A DNA stretch of 64,000 nucleotides from Halegenticoccus tardaugens (GTDB lineage: Archaea > Halobacteriota > Halobacteria > Halobacteriales > Haloferacaceae). The stretch is from the NCBI RefSeq assembly GCF_004116405.1, contig NZ_SDIC01000004.1, positions 230,079 through 294,078 on the forward strand, read 5' to 3'. A program made the position numbers and the translations under genes. Numbering within the stretch: position 1 is the first letter of the stretch; every line of letters begins with the position of its first letter. Under the pieces are notes generated by a model. That model was not told where the DNA came from and ran no database searches. It was given only the letters and a program-made list of their open reading frames with translations. This document shows, piece after piece, positions 24,918-34,027 of this stretch.

Positions 24918-25355
24918 TCAGCGCTCCTCGCTGTCGAGCACGCGGATCTGGTCGCCGCGGACGGTGACCGGGATCGGGACCGTCGCCTCGTACAGTTCGA
25001 CCGTCACCTGATCCTTGCCCTCGTCGATGCGCTGGACGCGGGCCTTCTCGCCCTTGAACGGACCGGCGATGAGCTCGACGATGTCGCCCTCGGCGATCCC
25101 CTCCACGTCGGGGGTGGGCGAGAGGAAGTGTTCGACTTCGGCGAGGCTCGACGTCCCCGGCACGATGCTCCGCGCGTGGGGGATCTCGTCGAGCACGCGT
25201 TCGAGCACCGCGTCGTTGTCCGACTCGACCATCACGTAGCTCGTGAGCGAATCGGGCGCGAGCACCGCGTGGATCTCCTCTTCCTCCCTGTTCGCGATCA
25301 TGTCCGCCACCGTCCGCTCCTGGCTCGCGGTCGTCTTGACGGCGAAGATCGGCAT
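24918..25355 (-). CDS. spt5: Transcription elongation factor Spt5 (NusG-like)
   Basis: This 145-residue protein has an NGN domain ([20 protein letters not shown] to about residue 85) and a KOW domain ([23 protein letters not shown], residues 89-140). With Spt4 it clamps RNA polymerase and promotes elongation. It starts one base after the secE stop (TGAGATG), the usual archaeal secE-spt5 pairing, so the two share one transcript. It is cytoplasmic. Confidence 0.96.
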   Translation of the reverse strand: MPIFAVKTTASQERTVADMIANREEEEIHAVLAPDSLTSYVMVESDNDAVLERVLDEIPHARSIVPGTSSLAEVEHFLSPTPDVEGIAEGDIVELIAGPFKGEKARVQRIDEGKDQVTVELYEATVPIPVTVRGDQIRVLDSEER

Positions 25356-25356
25356 C

Positions 25357-25530
25357 TCACATTCCCCCGGGGAGCAGGCTCATGACCGCGAAGATGATGA
25401 AGCCGAGCAACCCGACGAGAAAAATGCCGGCGGCGGCGATCTTTGCGATCTGAGAGAACTCCTCCCACGACGGCGTGCTCGCCATCTTCAGCACCCGAAC
25501 GTAGCTTGTCAGATCGTATTTGACGTCCAT
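25357..25530 (-). CDS. secE: Preprotein translocase subunit SecE (Sec61-gamma)
   Basis: The gene encodes 57 residues starting [20 protein letters not shown]. It has an amphipathic N-terminal helix followed by a single membrane segment (about residues 30-53, [20 protein letters not shown]). This is the full length expected for archaeal SecE, which clamps the SecY channel. It precedes spt5 by one base. A TATA-like box at 25558-25565 implies a leader of only a few bases. Confidence 0.93.
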   Translation of the reverse strand: MDVKYDLTSYVRVLKMASTPSWEEFSQIAKIAAAGIFLVGLLGFIIFAVMSLLPGGM

Positions 25531-25557
25531 CGTTACGCGGAGGTAACACGCCCCTCC

Positions 25558-25565
25558 TTTTCTAT
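25558..25565 (-). promoter_or_regulatory. TATA-like box for secE-spt5
   Basis: GATAGAAA on the minus strand, about 31 nt before the secE ATG. Confidence 0.5.
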
Positions 25566-25651
25566 CTTCCTTCTTGGAAAAAGAGATCTCCGCTCCGACC
25601 CTCCGTCGATCCGACCCGTCGCCGCTCCGACGGGCGCTCCGGCTCCGCCGG

Positions 25652-26797
25652 CTACTCCACGTAGTCGATGTCTTCGAGCCGCCGGCCCGCCTGCGCCTGC
25701 GCCGCCTCGCTGCGGCCGTAGATCTGCGGCGACTCGACGCCCGTGACGACGATCATCGTGCGCATCTGGCCGTCGAGTTCCTCGTCGATCGAGGTGCCCC
25801 AGATGATGCGCGCGTCGGGGTCGATGCGGTCGTAGATCTCCTCGACGACGCCCTCCGCCTCCTCGATGCTCATGTCGCTGCCGCCGGTGACGTTGACGAG
25901 CGCCGAGTTCGCACCGGAGATGTCCACGTCGAGAAGCGGCGACCGCAGCGCCGACTTGACCGAGTCCTGCGCCTTCTGCTCAGAGTCGCTCTCGCCGAGG
26001 CCGATCATGGCGACGCCGCCCTTCTCCATCACCGTGCGCACGTCGGCGAAGTCGAGGTTGACGAGGCCGGGCTTCGTGATGAGTTCGGTGATGCCCTTGA
26101 CCGAGCGCATCAGCACCTCGTCCGAGACCTTGAACGCCTGGCGGACGGGAAGCTTGCCGACGGCGTCGAGGAGCCGGTCGTTGGGGACGACGATGACGGT
26201 GTCGGCGACGTCGCGGAGGCGTTCGAGGCCCGCCTCGGCGTTCGTCCGCCGCACCTCGCCCTCGGCGGTAAAGGGCGTCGTGACGATGGCGATGGTGAGC
26301 GCGCCGATCTCGCGGGCCGCCTTCGCGACGACGGGCGCGGAGCCGGTGCCGGTGCCGCCGCCGAGGCCGGCGGTGACGAACACCATGTCGGACCCTTCGA
26401 TGGCGTCGTAGATCTCCTCTTGGCTCTCCAGCGCGGCCTCCTCGCCGACCTGCGGCAGCGATCCCGCGCCGCGGCCCTGCGTCTTCTGCTGGCCCATCAG
26501 GATCTTCGTGTCGGCCTCGATGTTCACGAGGTGCTGGACGTCCGTGTTCGCCGCGACGAGCGACGCCCCGTGGATGCCCTCCTCGGCCATCCGGTTGACC
26601 GTGTTACCGCCCGCGCCGCCGCAGCCGACGACGGTGATGTCGGTCTGGAGGTCCTGGAGGATGTCCTGTAACTCCTCGTCGGACATCTTCCCCGACCGTC
26701 GGGAGCTCGCCCGATCGGCGGGATCGTCGCCGTTCCGCCCCGGCCCGTCGTCCGTTTTCTCGGCCTCTTCGATTGCATCCTCGACGATAGAGTCCAT
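25652..26797 (-). CDS. ftsZ1: Cell division protein FtsZ1
   Basis: This 381-residue tubulin-fold GTPase has an acidic N-terminal extension (residues 1-50), the nucleotide-binding [17 protein letters not shown], the tubulin signature GGGTGTG (residues 146-152), and the T7-loop region with NLDFADVR. The length, the extension and the [15 protein letters not shown]-terminus fit haloarchaeal FtsZ1, which forms mid-cell rings and scaffolds division. It is polymerised in the cytoplasm under the membrane. It has its own promoter (26825-26832) with a short dyad between the TATA box and the start codon. Confidence 0.96.
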   Translation of the reverse strand: MDSIVEDAIEEAEKTDDGPGRNGDDPADRASSRRSGKMSDEELQDILQDLQTDITVVGCGGAGGNTVNRMAEEGIHGASLVAANTDVQHLVNIEADTKILMGQQKTQGRGAGSLPQVGEEAALESQEEIYDAIEGSDMVFVTAGLGGGTGTGSAPVVAKAAREIGALTIAIVTTPFTAEGEVRRTNAEAGLERLRDVADTVIVVPNDRLLDAVGKLPVRQAFKVSDEVLMRSVKGITELITKPGLVNLDFADVRTVMEKGGVAMIGLGESDSEQKAQDSVKSALRSPLLDVDISGANSALVNVTGGSDMSIEEAEGVVEEIYDRIDPDARIIWGTSIDEELDGQMRTMIVVTGVESPQIYGRSEAAQAQAGRRLEDIDYVE

Positions 26798-26806
26798 TTA
26801 TGGCGA

Positions 26807-26825
26807 ACGCTTACAGAGCAAGCGT
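26807..26825. promoter_or_regulatory. Dyad between the ftsZ1 TATA box and start codon
   Basis: ACGCTT and AAGCGT arms with a 7-bp spacer, covering the predicted ftsZ1 transcription start area; a possible operator. Confidence 0.35.
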
Positions 26826-26832
26826 AATTATC
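26825..26832 (-). promoter_or_regulatory. TATA-like box for ftsZ1
   Basis: GATAATTA on the minus strand, about 31 nt before the ATG at 26797; leader of roughly 5-7 nt. Confidence 0.5.
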
Positions 26833-26874
26833 TTTCCCCTCCGGTCCGACGGATGTCTGACGATTGTTCCGCGC

Positions 26875-26902
26875 GGATATCTGGACAGCTATCCGTATAT
26901 CC
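26875..26902. terminator. Nested dyad downstream of dtdA, possible terminator
   Basis: Outer arms GGATAT/ATATCC enclose a second near-palindrome (GGACAGCTATCC), 17 nt beyond the dtdA stop. It could form a transcript-end hairpin or be a protein site. No long T tract follows. Confidence 0.35.
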
Positions 26903-26918
26903 AGTCAGAAATATAGGA

Positions 26919-28241
26919 TCACGTGGGGAATCTGCGTGTTCGGTCGCGACGCACCGCGGCCGGTTCGACGACGCGGCCGTCCACGTCGACGGGTTCGCCC
27001 GCCGCGAGGCGGCCGAACGCCGGCCCTTCCGGAACGCCGCGCTCGCGCGCCTTCGCCGGGTCGAACGCCGTCTCGCGGGCGACGACCGCCCCGTCGACCT
27101 GTTCGACCGCGTCGTACTTCCGCTCCAGCACGGCCGCGAGGTCGTCCACGATCGCGTCCCGGTCGACCGAATCGACCACTGCGGCGCGGCCGCCGGCCCG
27201 CGTTCCGCTCTGCTCCGTTTCGAAGGCGACGGCGTTCGCCTCGACGGCGTCCCGCGCCGCGTCCGCGTCGATCCCCTGCGCCTCCGCGAGCAGCTCGCCG
27301 GGGAGGTCGACGACCGCGACCTCCCCCGCCGACGCCTCGCGGTCGCCGAACCGGAGCCCTTCGTCGACCGTCGCGAGGTCGCGCTCCAGCCGGTCGACGA
27401 GATCGAGCGGTCGGTCGGCGACCTCGCGGACCCACGTCTCGCTCACGACGCGGTAGCCGAGCCGTTCGACCGCCGCTTCGAGTTCCGGGCGGTCGCCGTC
27501 GACGACGGCGTACTCGGCCGCGCTCGCCTCGAACGCCCGGCGGAGCACGTCGGCGTTCTCGGCCGGATCGCCCATCGCCTCCAGCGGCCAGTCCGCGCCG
27601 ACGTGACCGACGGCCCACGGGGTCTCGCGGACGATCCGCAGAAAGCGCGGGGCGTAGTGACCGCCGCCGAAGCCGACGAGCTGCCGTTCGCGGTCCGGGT
27701 CGACGCCGCGGAGGTCGAGCGCGGCCCGGGCGACCGCCCGCGCCCCTTCGGGGTCCTCCCACTCCGGCTCGGCGCTCCCGAGCTCGACGAACATCGACGG
27801 GACGCCGACGCCGCTGGGGCCGTGGTGGGTGCACTCGATGCCGACCTCGTATCCTTCGGGCGCGTGCTCGACGAACGCCTCGACGAGCGTCGCCTGCGCG
27901 TTCGGGCACGCCCGGGCGAACCGCCCCTCCTCACCGCCGTAGTCGGCCGGCCCGAAGTTTCCGGTGAAGTGCGCGGTCAAGAGCGGCCCCGTGTCGCCGG
28001 AGTGACGGGAGACGAAGAGCAGGAGGTCGGGCTCGTCGAACGCCCGCGCGGGATCGTCCACGTAGATGTGGAGTTCGTCGAAGGTGCGCAGCTCGAAGCC
28101 CTCGGTCCGGTAGTACGTCCCGCCGCCGTCGGCGTCCGGCCGGGAGTCGTCCTCGCGTTCGCTCCAGTCGGCGAGGTCGAGCAGGTGCTCGCCGACGTGC
28201 TCCGACGCGCGGTCGGCGCGGCTGACGACGATCGCGATCAC
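26919..28241 (-). CDS. dtdA: D-aminoacyl-tRNA deacylase (DTD2/GEK type)
   Basis: This 440-residue enzyme removes D-amino acids wrongly attached to tRNA. The archaeal/plant DTD2 (GEK1) domain is complete, with FVSRHSGDTGPLLTAHFTGNFG, IECTHHGPSGVGVPSMFVELGS and GFGGGHYAPRF. The C-terminal half is the extension typical of haloarchaeal homologues. I use the GTG at 28241 (VIAIVVSRAD), 29 nt from a T-rich TATA-like box near 28270; the frame is open further upstream but runs antisense and is not coding. It is cytoplasmic. Confidence 0.93.
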   Translation of the reverse strand: MIAIVVSRADRASEHVGEHLLDLADWSEREDDSRPDADGGGTYYRTEGFELRTFDELHIYVDDPARAFDEPDLLLFVSRHSGDTGPLLTAHFTGNFGPADYGGEEGRFARACPNAQATLVEAFVEHAPEGYEVGIECTHHGPSGVGVPSMFVELGSAEPEWEDPEGARAVARAALDLRGVDPDRERQLVGFGGGHYAPRFLRIVRETPWAVGHVGADWPLEAMGDPAENADVLRRAFEASAAEYAVVDGDRPELEAAVERLGYRVVSETWVREVADRPLDLVDRLERDLATVDEGLRFGDREASAGEVAVVDLPGELLAEAQGIDADAARDAVEANAVAFETEQSGTRAGGRAAVVDSVDRDAIVDDLAAVLERKYDAVEQVDGAVVARETAFDPAKARERGVPEGPAFGRLAAGEPVDVDGRVVEPAAVRRDRTRRFPT

Positions 28242-28390
28242 GGCCGACGGTAGGCGCGCGGACGCAAAAACGGGTCGGTGTCCGGCCGAGGAAAGCGGAT
28301 CGGTGTCCGGCGGAGGGGGTGGGGCGTCCGGAGGCAGAGGGGGCGGAGCGTCCGGATACGCTTTGGGTGTGAGACGACGGGAGCGGCCGC

Positions 28391-29725
28391 TCAGTCGGCC
28401 CGGTCCGGCTGTGTCGCTCCCAGTCCGATGGCGTCCTGCGCGGTGGTGGCGGTGAGGCCCATGAGTTTGCGGAAATCCCCGCGGCGCTGGACGAACAGCG
28501 CGAGGCCGAGGACGATGTAGACGACGCTGTAGGCGATGAGCACGTCGTACGCGGTGAAGGGGAATGCGACGACCTCGCGGACGATGAGGAACTCGACGAA
28601 GACCTGCGAGGAGAACAGCACGAGCAGCGCGACCGCCTCGCGGACGCTGATCGAGAAGTTCACGAGCACGGCGATGGCGAAGAAGCTCTGGGCGGCGGTG
28701 ATCCAGATCTCGGCGGACTGCTTCGGGTCGAACTGGAGCGTCCCGAGCTGCCCCAGCGCGATGCTGTACACGACGGCCAGCGTCCCGATGAGCAGCGTCC
28801 ACTGGTTGAGCTTCGAGGAGATGAGCGCGTTGAACCCCGCGGTCGAGCGCGCCTTGTTCACGAGGTAGGCGACGACGATGAGTTCGGGGCTCTCGCTCGC
28901 GAGCGGCGCGATCCACTGGATCATGAAGAACGCCGGGACGCCGATGGTCTGCCCCAGCTCTTCGAGCCCGTGGGCGAACGGGTGGACCGCGGTGTAGATC
29001 ATCCAGCCGGAGTACGAAAAGAGCAGGAGGACGACGGCGACGCGGGCCGCCTTCGGGTAGCGGTGAAAGTGAGCCGGCACGCCCACCTGCGCTTCGACCT
29101 CCTCGACGTCGCCGCGGATGATGATCGAGATGTAGAGGGCGTAGAGACCGACGAGGACGACCGTGTCGACGAGGCCGATTCCGCCGCCGAGCGGCACGAG
29201 GAAGGCGAACGCCGTCGCGACGAGCAGGAAGGCGATTTCGAGGGCGATGTCCCGGTCGAGGCGAACCGCGTCGGCCAGGAACCCGGGGCGTCTCTCGACC
29301 GCGGGGTCGAGCGTCTGCTTCGCCCGGTAGATCGTAAACAGCGCGATCCCGGACCAGCCGAGTCCGATGAGGATCCGATTCGCGCCGGTCATGTTGGCGA
29401 CCGCGAGGTTCGCCGCCTCCGCGCCGCGCGGGGTGCCGTCGTACGCCCCGGCCTGCCACGCGTACAGCGCGTCGACGGCGTACTCCGGGGCGACCGCGAG
29501 CACCGCGAGCACCGCGATTGCGAACGCCCGCGGGACGTCCTTTTCGGCCGTCTCCGCGCCCCACGCGAGGAGGAACGACGAGCCGAGCACGGCGATCCCG
29601 CTGACGCCGACGGTCGCGAGCGTCGACGCGGGATGCGTGCCGGTCGCCCAGAAGAACAGCCACGGAAGCGTCAGCGCGGTCGTCACCGCGACGGCCGCCA
29701 GGGGGTGCCGAAGGAACGAAGACAT
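28391..29725 (-). CDS. Sodium/calcium exchanger family membrane protein
   Basis: This 444-residue protein has about eleven hydrophobic segments. The two alpha-repeats are recognisable: one around VAPEYAVDALYAWQAG and NLAVANMTGANRILIGLG (residues 78-120), the other around IQWIAPLASESPELIVVAYLVNKARSTAGFNALISSKLNQWTLL-type sequence (residues 255-300). The acidic residues in each (PE in both) are the usual ion ligands. It likely exchanges Na+ or H+ for Ca2+ or another cation at the cell membrane. A gap of 149 bp separates it from dtdA. Confidence 0.9.
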   Translation of the reverse strand: MSSFLRHPLAAVAVTTALTLPWLFFWATGTHPASTLATVGVSGIAVLGSSFLLAWGAETAEKDVPRAFAIAVLAVLAVAPEYAVDALYAWQAGAYDGTPRGAEAANLAVANMTGANRILIGLGWSGIALFTIYRAKQTLDPAVERRPGFLADAVRLDRDIALEIAFLLVATAFAFLVPLGGGIGLVDTVVLVGLYALYISIIIRGDVEEVEAQVGVPAHFHRYPKAARVAVVLLLFSYSGWMIYTAVHPFAHGLEELGQTIGVPAFFMIQWIAPLASESPELIVVAYLVNKARSTAGFNALISSKLNQWTLLIGTLAVVYSIALGQLGTLQFDPKQSAEIWITAAQSFFAIAVLVNFSISVREAVALLVLFSSQVFVEFLIVREVVAFPFTAYDVLIAYSVVYIVLGLALFVQRRGDFRKLMGLTATTAQDAIGLGATQPDRAD

Positions 29726-29862
29726 AGCTAGTCCGTGCGCCAGAACGCAAGTAGCTCTTCTGTTTCCACACGCGCGAACCGTGGGAACCGATGACGAGGA
29801 CCCGCGCCGCGCCCGTCGACGCGAACGACGCTTTTTTGTCGGCCTCCGGCCCGTGTGGGACC

Positions 29863-30753
29863 ATGCAGGTGTTCGGTCTCATCGGGAACCCGGTCGGTCA
29901 CTCGCTCTCGCCGCCGATGCACGAGGCCGCCTACGAGGCGCTCGGGATGGACGCCCGGTACGTCACGTTCGAACCGGACCCGGACGACCTCGGCGCGGCC
30001 GTGCGCGGCGCGGCGGCGCTCGGCGTCTCGGGGCTGAACGTCACGATCCCGTTCAAGCGGGACGTGCTCGACCTCGTCGAACCGGACGACCTCGCCGCTC
30101 GCATCGGGGCGGTGAACACCGTCGACTTCCCGGGGGCGACCCCCGGCGACGACGAGCCGCCCGGGGGCGACGATGCCGACGCCCGCGGCGACCTGCCGCG
30201 AGGCTACAATACCGACGCCCGCGGCGACCTGCCGCGAGGCTACAATACCGACGCCGCCGGCGTGATCCGTGCCTTCGAGCACCACGACGTCCCGCTCGAC
30301 GGGGCGGACGCGGTCGTCGTCGGGGCCGGCGGCGCGGGTCGCGCGGCCGCGTTCGGACTCGCCGACGCCGGCGCGTCCGTCCACGTGGCGAACCGAACCG
30401 AGAGAACCGCGAGGGACCTCGCGGCGGCCGTCCCCGACGCGACCGGCGGCGGGTTGGACTCGCTCGCGCCGACGGTCCCGGACGCGTCCCTCCTCGTCAA
30501 CGCGACGAGCGTCGGCATGGAGGAGGACCGATCGCCGGTCCCCGCGGAACTGTTGCACCCGAACCTCGCGGTCCTCGACGCGGTGTACTCGCCCCTCGAC
30601 ACGCGGCTGCTCCGCGACGCTCGGCGGGCGGGCGCGACGACCGTCGACGGCGCGTGGATGCTGCTGTATCAGGGCGTCGAGGCGTTCGAGCGCTGGACGG
30701 GGGTCGACGCGCCTGTCGAGGAGATGAACGCCGCGTTGCGGGCGAACGTCTGA
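29863..30753 (+). CDS. aroE: Shikimate dehydrogenase
   Basis: This 296-residue enzyme reduces 3-dehydroshikimate with NADPH in aromatic amino-acid biosynthesis. Motifs: [17 protein letters not shown], catalytic Lys65 in [17 protein letters not shown], the NADP site [20 protein letters not shown], and the C-terminal [19 protein letters not shown]. The substrate motif GYNTD occurs twice (Asp118 and Asp130) because of an exact 36-bp in-frame duplication at 30178-30249. A second near-exact 35-bp duplication repeats the gene's 3' end past the stop. ATG at 29863 is 27 nt from a T-rich TATA-like box. An aromatic-pathway gene trio follows about 1 kb downstream. Confidence 0.95.
   Translation: MQVFGLIGNPVGHSLSPPMHEAAYEALGMDARYVTFEPDPDDLGAAVRGAAALGVSGLNVTIPFKRDVLDLVEPDDLAARIGAVNTVDFPGATPGDDEPPGGDDADARGDLPRGYNTDARGDLPRGYNTDAAGVIRAFEHHDVPLDGADAVVVGAGGAGRAAAFGLADAGASVHVANRTERTARDLAAAVPDATGGGLDSLAPTVPDASLLVNATSVGMEEDRSPVPAELLHPNLAVLDAVYSPLDTRLLRDARRAGATTVDGAWMLLYQGVEAFERWTGVDAPVEEMNAALRANV
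30178..30249 (+). repeat. Exact 36-bp tandem duplication inside aroE
   Basis: Copies 30178-30213 and 30214-30249 are identical and each encode [12 protein letters not shown], doubling the shikimate-binding motif without changing frame. Confidence 0.95.
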
Positions 30754-30791
30754 CGTAGATGAACGCCGCGTCGCGGTCGAACGTCTGACGT
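30722..30791 (+). repeat. 35-bp tandem duplication at the aroE 3' end
   Basis: Copies 30722-30756 (the last codons and stop) and 30757-30791 (non-coding) differ at two bases. The second copy is a vestige of the gene end. Confidence 0.9.
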
Positions 30792-30814
30792 CACGCGACG
30801 ACCGTGGCGGCGGC

Positions 30815-30822
30815 TTTTAAAT
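30815..30822 (+). promoter_or_regulatory. TATA-like box for the HhH protein gene
   Basis: TTTTAAAT, about 29 nt before the ATG at 30847. Confidence 0.55.
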
Positions 30823-30846
30823 ATCGGGCACACATAGTGTCGCACA

Positions 30847-31614
30847 ATGGCACTACTGGACAAGCTGAAATCGTTGCTCGGTCTCGATGGCTCGTCCGGC
30901 GACCGGGAGCGCCGGCAACCCGGCGTCACGGTCGAACGCGACGCGGGGGCGGACGCGCGGACGGAGACGGAGGCCGCCGTCAAGGGAACCGACGCGCCGG
31001 ACGAGTCCGGTGCGGAGCCGACGGAAGAGTCGGCCGCCGAGGAGACGGACGCGGCCGCCTCGACCGACTCGATGGTCGAAGCGCCCTCCGACGCCGATCG
31101 GGCCGCCGAGCCCGGCGAGGCGGCGGGCCCGTCGACCGACGACCCCGACGCCGCCGGCCCGGACGCCGAACCCGCCGAGGGAGTGGAGATCCCCGAGGCG
31201 GAACCGGACGACGAGTCGGAGCCCGAAGCGCCGGACGAGCGGGAATCGGAGCCGACGGTCGAGGAGTCGGCCGCCGAGGAGACGGACGCGGCCGCCTCGA
31301 CCGACTCGATGGTCGACGAGGAGGCCGAGGGTTCGGAGGCGGCCGAACCGGCGGAAGCGGCCGGTCCCGAGTCCGACGACGTGGACGTCGAAGCGGACGC
31401 CGAGTCGGAGCCGTCCGCCGAGACGGCGGCGACGGAGAGCGAGTCGGTCGACACCGTCAAGGGTATCGGACCGGCGTACGCGGAGCGCCTCGCCGACATC
31501 GGCGTCGAGTCGGTCGACGACCTCGCGAGCGCCGACGCGGCGGAGATCGCCGACGAGATCGGCGTCTCGGAAAAGCGGGTCGGCCGCTGGATCGATCGCG
31601 CGAAGGACCGCTGA
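30847..31614 (+). CDS. Acidic repeat protein with C-terminal helix-hairpin-helix domain
   Basis: This 255-residue protein begins with an amphipathic [14 protein letters not shown] very acidic, disordered region (residues 40-195, rich in E, D, A and P) is followed by a C-terminal HhH domain ([43 protein letters not shown], residues 200-250). A block of about 19 residues ([18 protein letters not shown]) appears twice, 79 residues apart, and is nearly identical at DNA level. The HhH domain suggests DNA binding; a scaffold role is speculative. Confidence 0.82.
   Translation: MALLDKLKSLLGLDGSSGDRERRQPGVTVERDAGADARTETEAAVKGTDAPDESGAEPTEESAAEETDAAASTDSMVEAPSDADRAAEPGEAAGPSTDDPDAAGPDAEPAEGVEIPEAEPDDESEPEAPDERESEPTVEESAAEETDAAASTDSMVDEEAEGSEAAEPAEAAGPESDDVDVEADAESEPSAETAATESESVDTVKGIGPAYAERLADIGVESVDDLASADAAEIADEIGVSEKRVGRWIDRAKDR
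31024..31317 (+). repeat. Two near-identical 57-bp blocks 237 bp apart
   Basis: Blocks at 31024-31080 and 31261-31317 encode the duplicated acidic motif of the HhH protein. Their spacing is a multiple of three, so deletion between them would stay in frame. Confidence 0.85.
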
Positions 31615-31702
31615 GGACGCCCGTCCCCGTCCCGTCCGACGCGGCGCACGGTCGTCGCGCCGTCGCGAAACCGTTACCGTCGCCCGCGCTCAGCTACCGC
31701 CT

Positions 31703-33370
31703 ATGAACGAACCGACGGTCGTCACCGACCTCGCGGCGTTCCGCGCCGCGGCGCGCGACGCGCCCCGCCCCAGCCGTATTCCGGTGGAGGTCCGCGTCTC
31801 GGTCGACGACCCGTTCGACGCGTATCGCCGGGCGCGCGGGCGAAGCGAGACGGAGGCTCGTCGAGGAGCGAAGCGACTCGACGGTGCGTTCCTCGAAACC
31901 ACCGGCGGTCAGCGCGGCTGGGGGTACTTCGCGGTCGATCCGATCGAGCGCCTCCGGGTCGGCCCGGATGCGGTCGTCCGCTCCGCCGCCGCCGGCCCGG
32001 ATGCGCCGCCAGCCGACCGTTCGCCGACGCTCTCGGCGCTCGACGGGCTCCTCTCGGGCGAGACGCTCGTCAGGGGCGACTGCGACGTGCCGTACCCCTG
32101 CGGCGCGGTTGGGTGGCTCGCCTACGACGTCGCCCGCGAGATCGAGGGCCTCCCCGACGAGACGGCCGTCGATCCCGGCCTCCCGCGGCTCCAGCTCGGC
32201 GTGTACGACCGCGTCGCCGCGTGGCGCGAGCCCCGCGGGGAGGGATCGACGACCCTCCGAATCACCGCCTGTCCGCGGGTGGGCGACGAATCGGGCGGCG
32301 GTACCCGTCGAGGCGCGCGAGCAGACGCCGTCGGAGGCGGGTCGGACGCCGACGCGGCGTACGACCGGGGGCTCGCCCGCGCGCTGTCGCTCGCTCGCTC
32401 GATCGACGAGGGCGACCCCGCGGTCGGCTCGCCCGCCGCGGCCTCGACGGCGCGGTTCGAGAGCGACTGCGGGCGGGAGGCGTTCGCGGACAGGGTCCGC
32501 CGGGTGAAGGAGTACGTCCGGGCGGGCGACACCTTCCAGACCAACGTCTCACAGCGGCTCGTCGCGCCGGCGGCGGTCCACCCCGTCGACGCCTACGCCG
32601 CCCTCCGCCGGGTGAATCCCGCGCCGTACTCCGCGCTGATCGAGTCTCCCGGCGTCGATCTCGTGAGCGCGAGCCCCGAACTGCTCCTCCGCCGCGAGGG
32701 GAATCGGGCCGTCACCGAGCCGATCGCGGGCACGCGACGGCGAGGCGAGACGCCCGACGCGGACGCCGACCTGGAGGCCGACCTGCTCGCGGACGAAAAG
32801 GAACGGGCCGAGCACGCGATGCTCGTCGACCTCGAACGCAACGACCTCGGCAAGGTCTGCGAGTACGGCACGGTCGAGGTGAGCGAGTACCGGCGGGTCG
32901 ACCGCTACTCGGAGGTGATGCACCTGGTCTCGGTCGTCGAGGGCCGGCTCCGACCGGACGCGCGCCTCGTCGACGCGATCGCGGCGACGTTCCCCGGCGG
33001 CACCGTCACCGGCGCGCCGAAGCCACGGACGATGGAGATCATCGAGGAGGTCGAATCGACGCGGCGGGGGCCGTACACCGGGAGCGTCGGAATCTTCGGC
33101 TTCGACGACCGCGCGACGCTGAACATCGTCATCCGGACGCTCGTCCGCCGCGGCGACGAGTACCGTCTGCGCGTCGGCGCGGGGATCGTCCACGACTCCG
33201 TTCCGGACCGGGAGTACGAGGAGACCCTCGCGAAGGGCCGGGCGCTCGTGAACGCCGTCGACGAGGCGCTCGGCGAGCGAGCCGACCTGACCGTCGCGGG
33301 GGCGGGCGGGGAAACGCGGGAACGGTCGGAATCGGAGGCGACCGCGGAGGAGTCGGAGGCGGGGCCGTGA
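31703..33370 (+). CDS. pabB: Chorismate-utilising synthase component I (PabB/TrpE)
   Basis: This 555-residue protein joins an N-terminal TrpE/PabB domain to the catalytic chorismate-binding domain ([17 protein letters not shown], [73 protein letters not shown]). It takes ammonia from component II to aminate chorismate. The class IV aminotransferase downstream argues for p-aminobenzoate synthesis, but the motif PIAGT (Ala342) is the anthranilate-synthase form; E. coli PabB has PIKGT. Either product is possible. The stop overlaps the next start (GTGA). The last 30 residues are disordered. Confidence 0.9.
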   Translation: MNEPTVVTDLAAFRAAARDAPRPSRIPVEVRVSVDDPFDAYRRARGRSETEARRGAKRLDGAFLETTGGQRGWGYFAVDPIERLRVGPDAVVRSAAAGPDAPPADRSPTLSALDGLLSGETLVRGDCDVPYPCGAVGWLAYDVAREIEGLPDETAVDPGLPRLQLGVYDRVAAWREPRGEGSTTLRITACPRVGDESGGGTRRGARADAVGGGSDADAAYDRGLARALSLARSIDEGDPAVGSPAAASTARFESDCGREAFADRVRRVKEYVRAGDTFQTNVSQRLVAPAAVHPVDAYAALRRVNPAPYSALIESPGVDLVSASPELLLRREGNRAVTEPIAGTRRRGETPDADADLEADLLADEKERAEHAMLVDLERNDLGKVCEYGTVEVSEYRRVDRYSEVMHLVSVVEGRLRPDARLVDAIAATFPGGTVTGAPKPRTMEIIEEVESTRRGPYTGSVGIFGFDDRATLNIVIRTLVRRGDEYRLRVGAGIVHDSVPDREYEETLAKGRALVNAVDEALGERADLTVAGAGGETRERSESEATAEESEAGP

Positions 33371-34002
33371 TCCTGGTGATCGACAACTACGACTCGTTCG
33401 CGTACAACCTCGTCCAGTACGTCGGCGAGTCGGTCGCCTCGGCGGGCACGGCGGGCGCGGCCGACTCGGATCGCGTCGTCGTCAGGCGCAACGACGAGAT
33501 CGACGCCGACGGTATCCGGGCGCTCGATCCCGACGGGATCGTCGTCTCGCCCGGCCCGGGGACGCCGGACGATGCCGGCGTCTCGATCCCGATCTTCGCC
33601 GACCTCGACTACCCGACGCTCGGGGTGTGTCTCGGCCACCAGGCGCTCTGTGCGGCGCTCGGCGCGCGCGTCCGTCGCGCGCCCGAGGTCGTCCACGGCA
33701 AGTCCTCGACGGTGAGACACGACGGACGGGGGATCTTCGCGGGCCTCCCCGAGCGGATCGATGTCGGCCGGTACCACTCGCTGGCCGTCGAACGCGGCGA
33801 CCTCCCCGCCGAACTCGTCGAGACAGCGTGGACCGACGACGAACGACGGCTCGTGATGGGCGTCCGCCGACGCGGGCGGCCCCACGCGGGCGTCCAGTTC
33901 CACCCCGAGAGCGTGCTCACCGAGGGCGGGAAACGCATGGTGCGAAACTTCGTTGAGGGCGTCGCGGCCCCGAACGCCGCCGACTCGGGGTTCGGACGAT
34001 GA
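33367..34002 (+). CDS. pabA: Glutamine amidotransferase component II (PabA/TrpG)
   Basis: This 211-residue class I glutamine amidotransferase provides ammonia to component I. It opens with [20 protein letters not shown]. The triad is visible as the nucleophile Cys in [11 protein letters not shown] and the His-Glu pair in [13 protein letters not shown]. Residues 23-36 carry a short G/A/S-rich insertion. The GTG start overlaps the component I stop, so the two subunits are co-translated for 1:1 assembly. Confidence 0.94.
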   Translation: MILVIDNYDSFAYNLVQYVGESVASAGTAGAADSDRVVVRRNDEIDADGIRALDPDGIVVSPGPGTPDDAGVSIPIFADLDYPTLGVCLGHQALCAALGARVRRAPEVVHGKSSTVRHDGRGIFAGLPERIDVGRYHSLAVERGDLPAELVETAWTDDERRLVMGVRRRGRPHAGVQFHPESVLTEGGKRMVRNFVEGVAAPNAADSGFGR

Positions 34003-34027
34003 CCGACGCCGATTCGAGGTTCGAACC

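Noticed and set aside
28254..28340. Repeated GGTGTCCGG strings as a regulatory array
   Set aside because: Only two short, loosely spaced copies in a G+C-rich gap between dtdA and the exchanger gene; no symmetry or promoter context.
28242..29882. Minus-strand extension of the dtdA frame to 987 codons
   Set aside because: It overlaps the cation exchanger gene in another frame and is arginine/glycine-rich shadow sequence.
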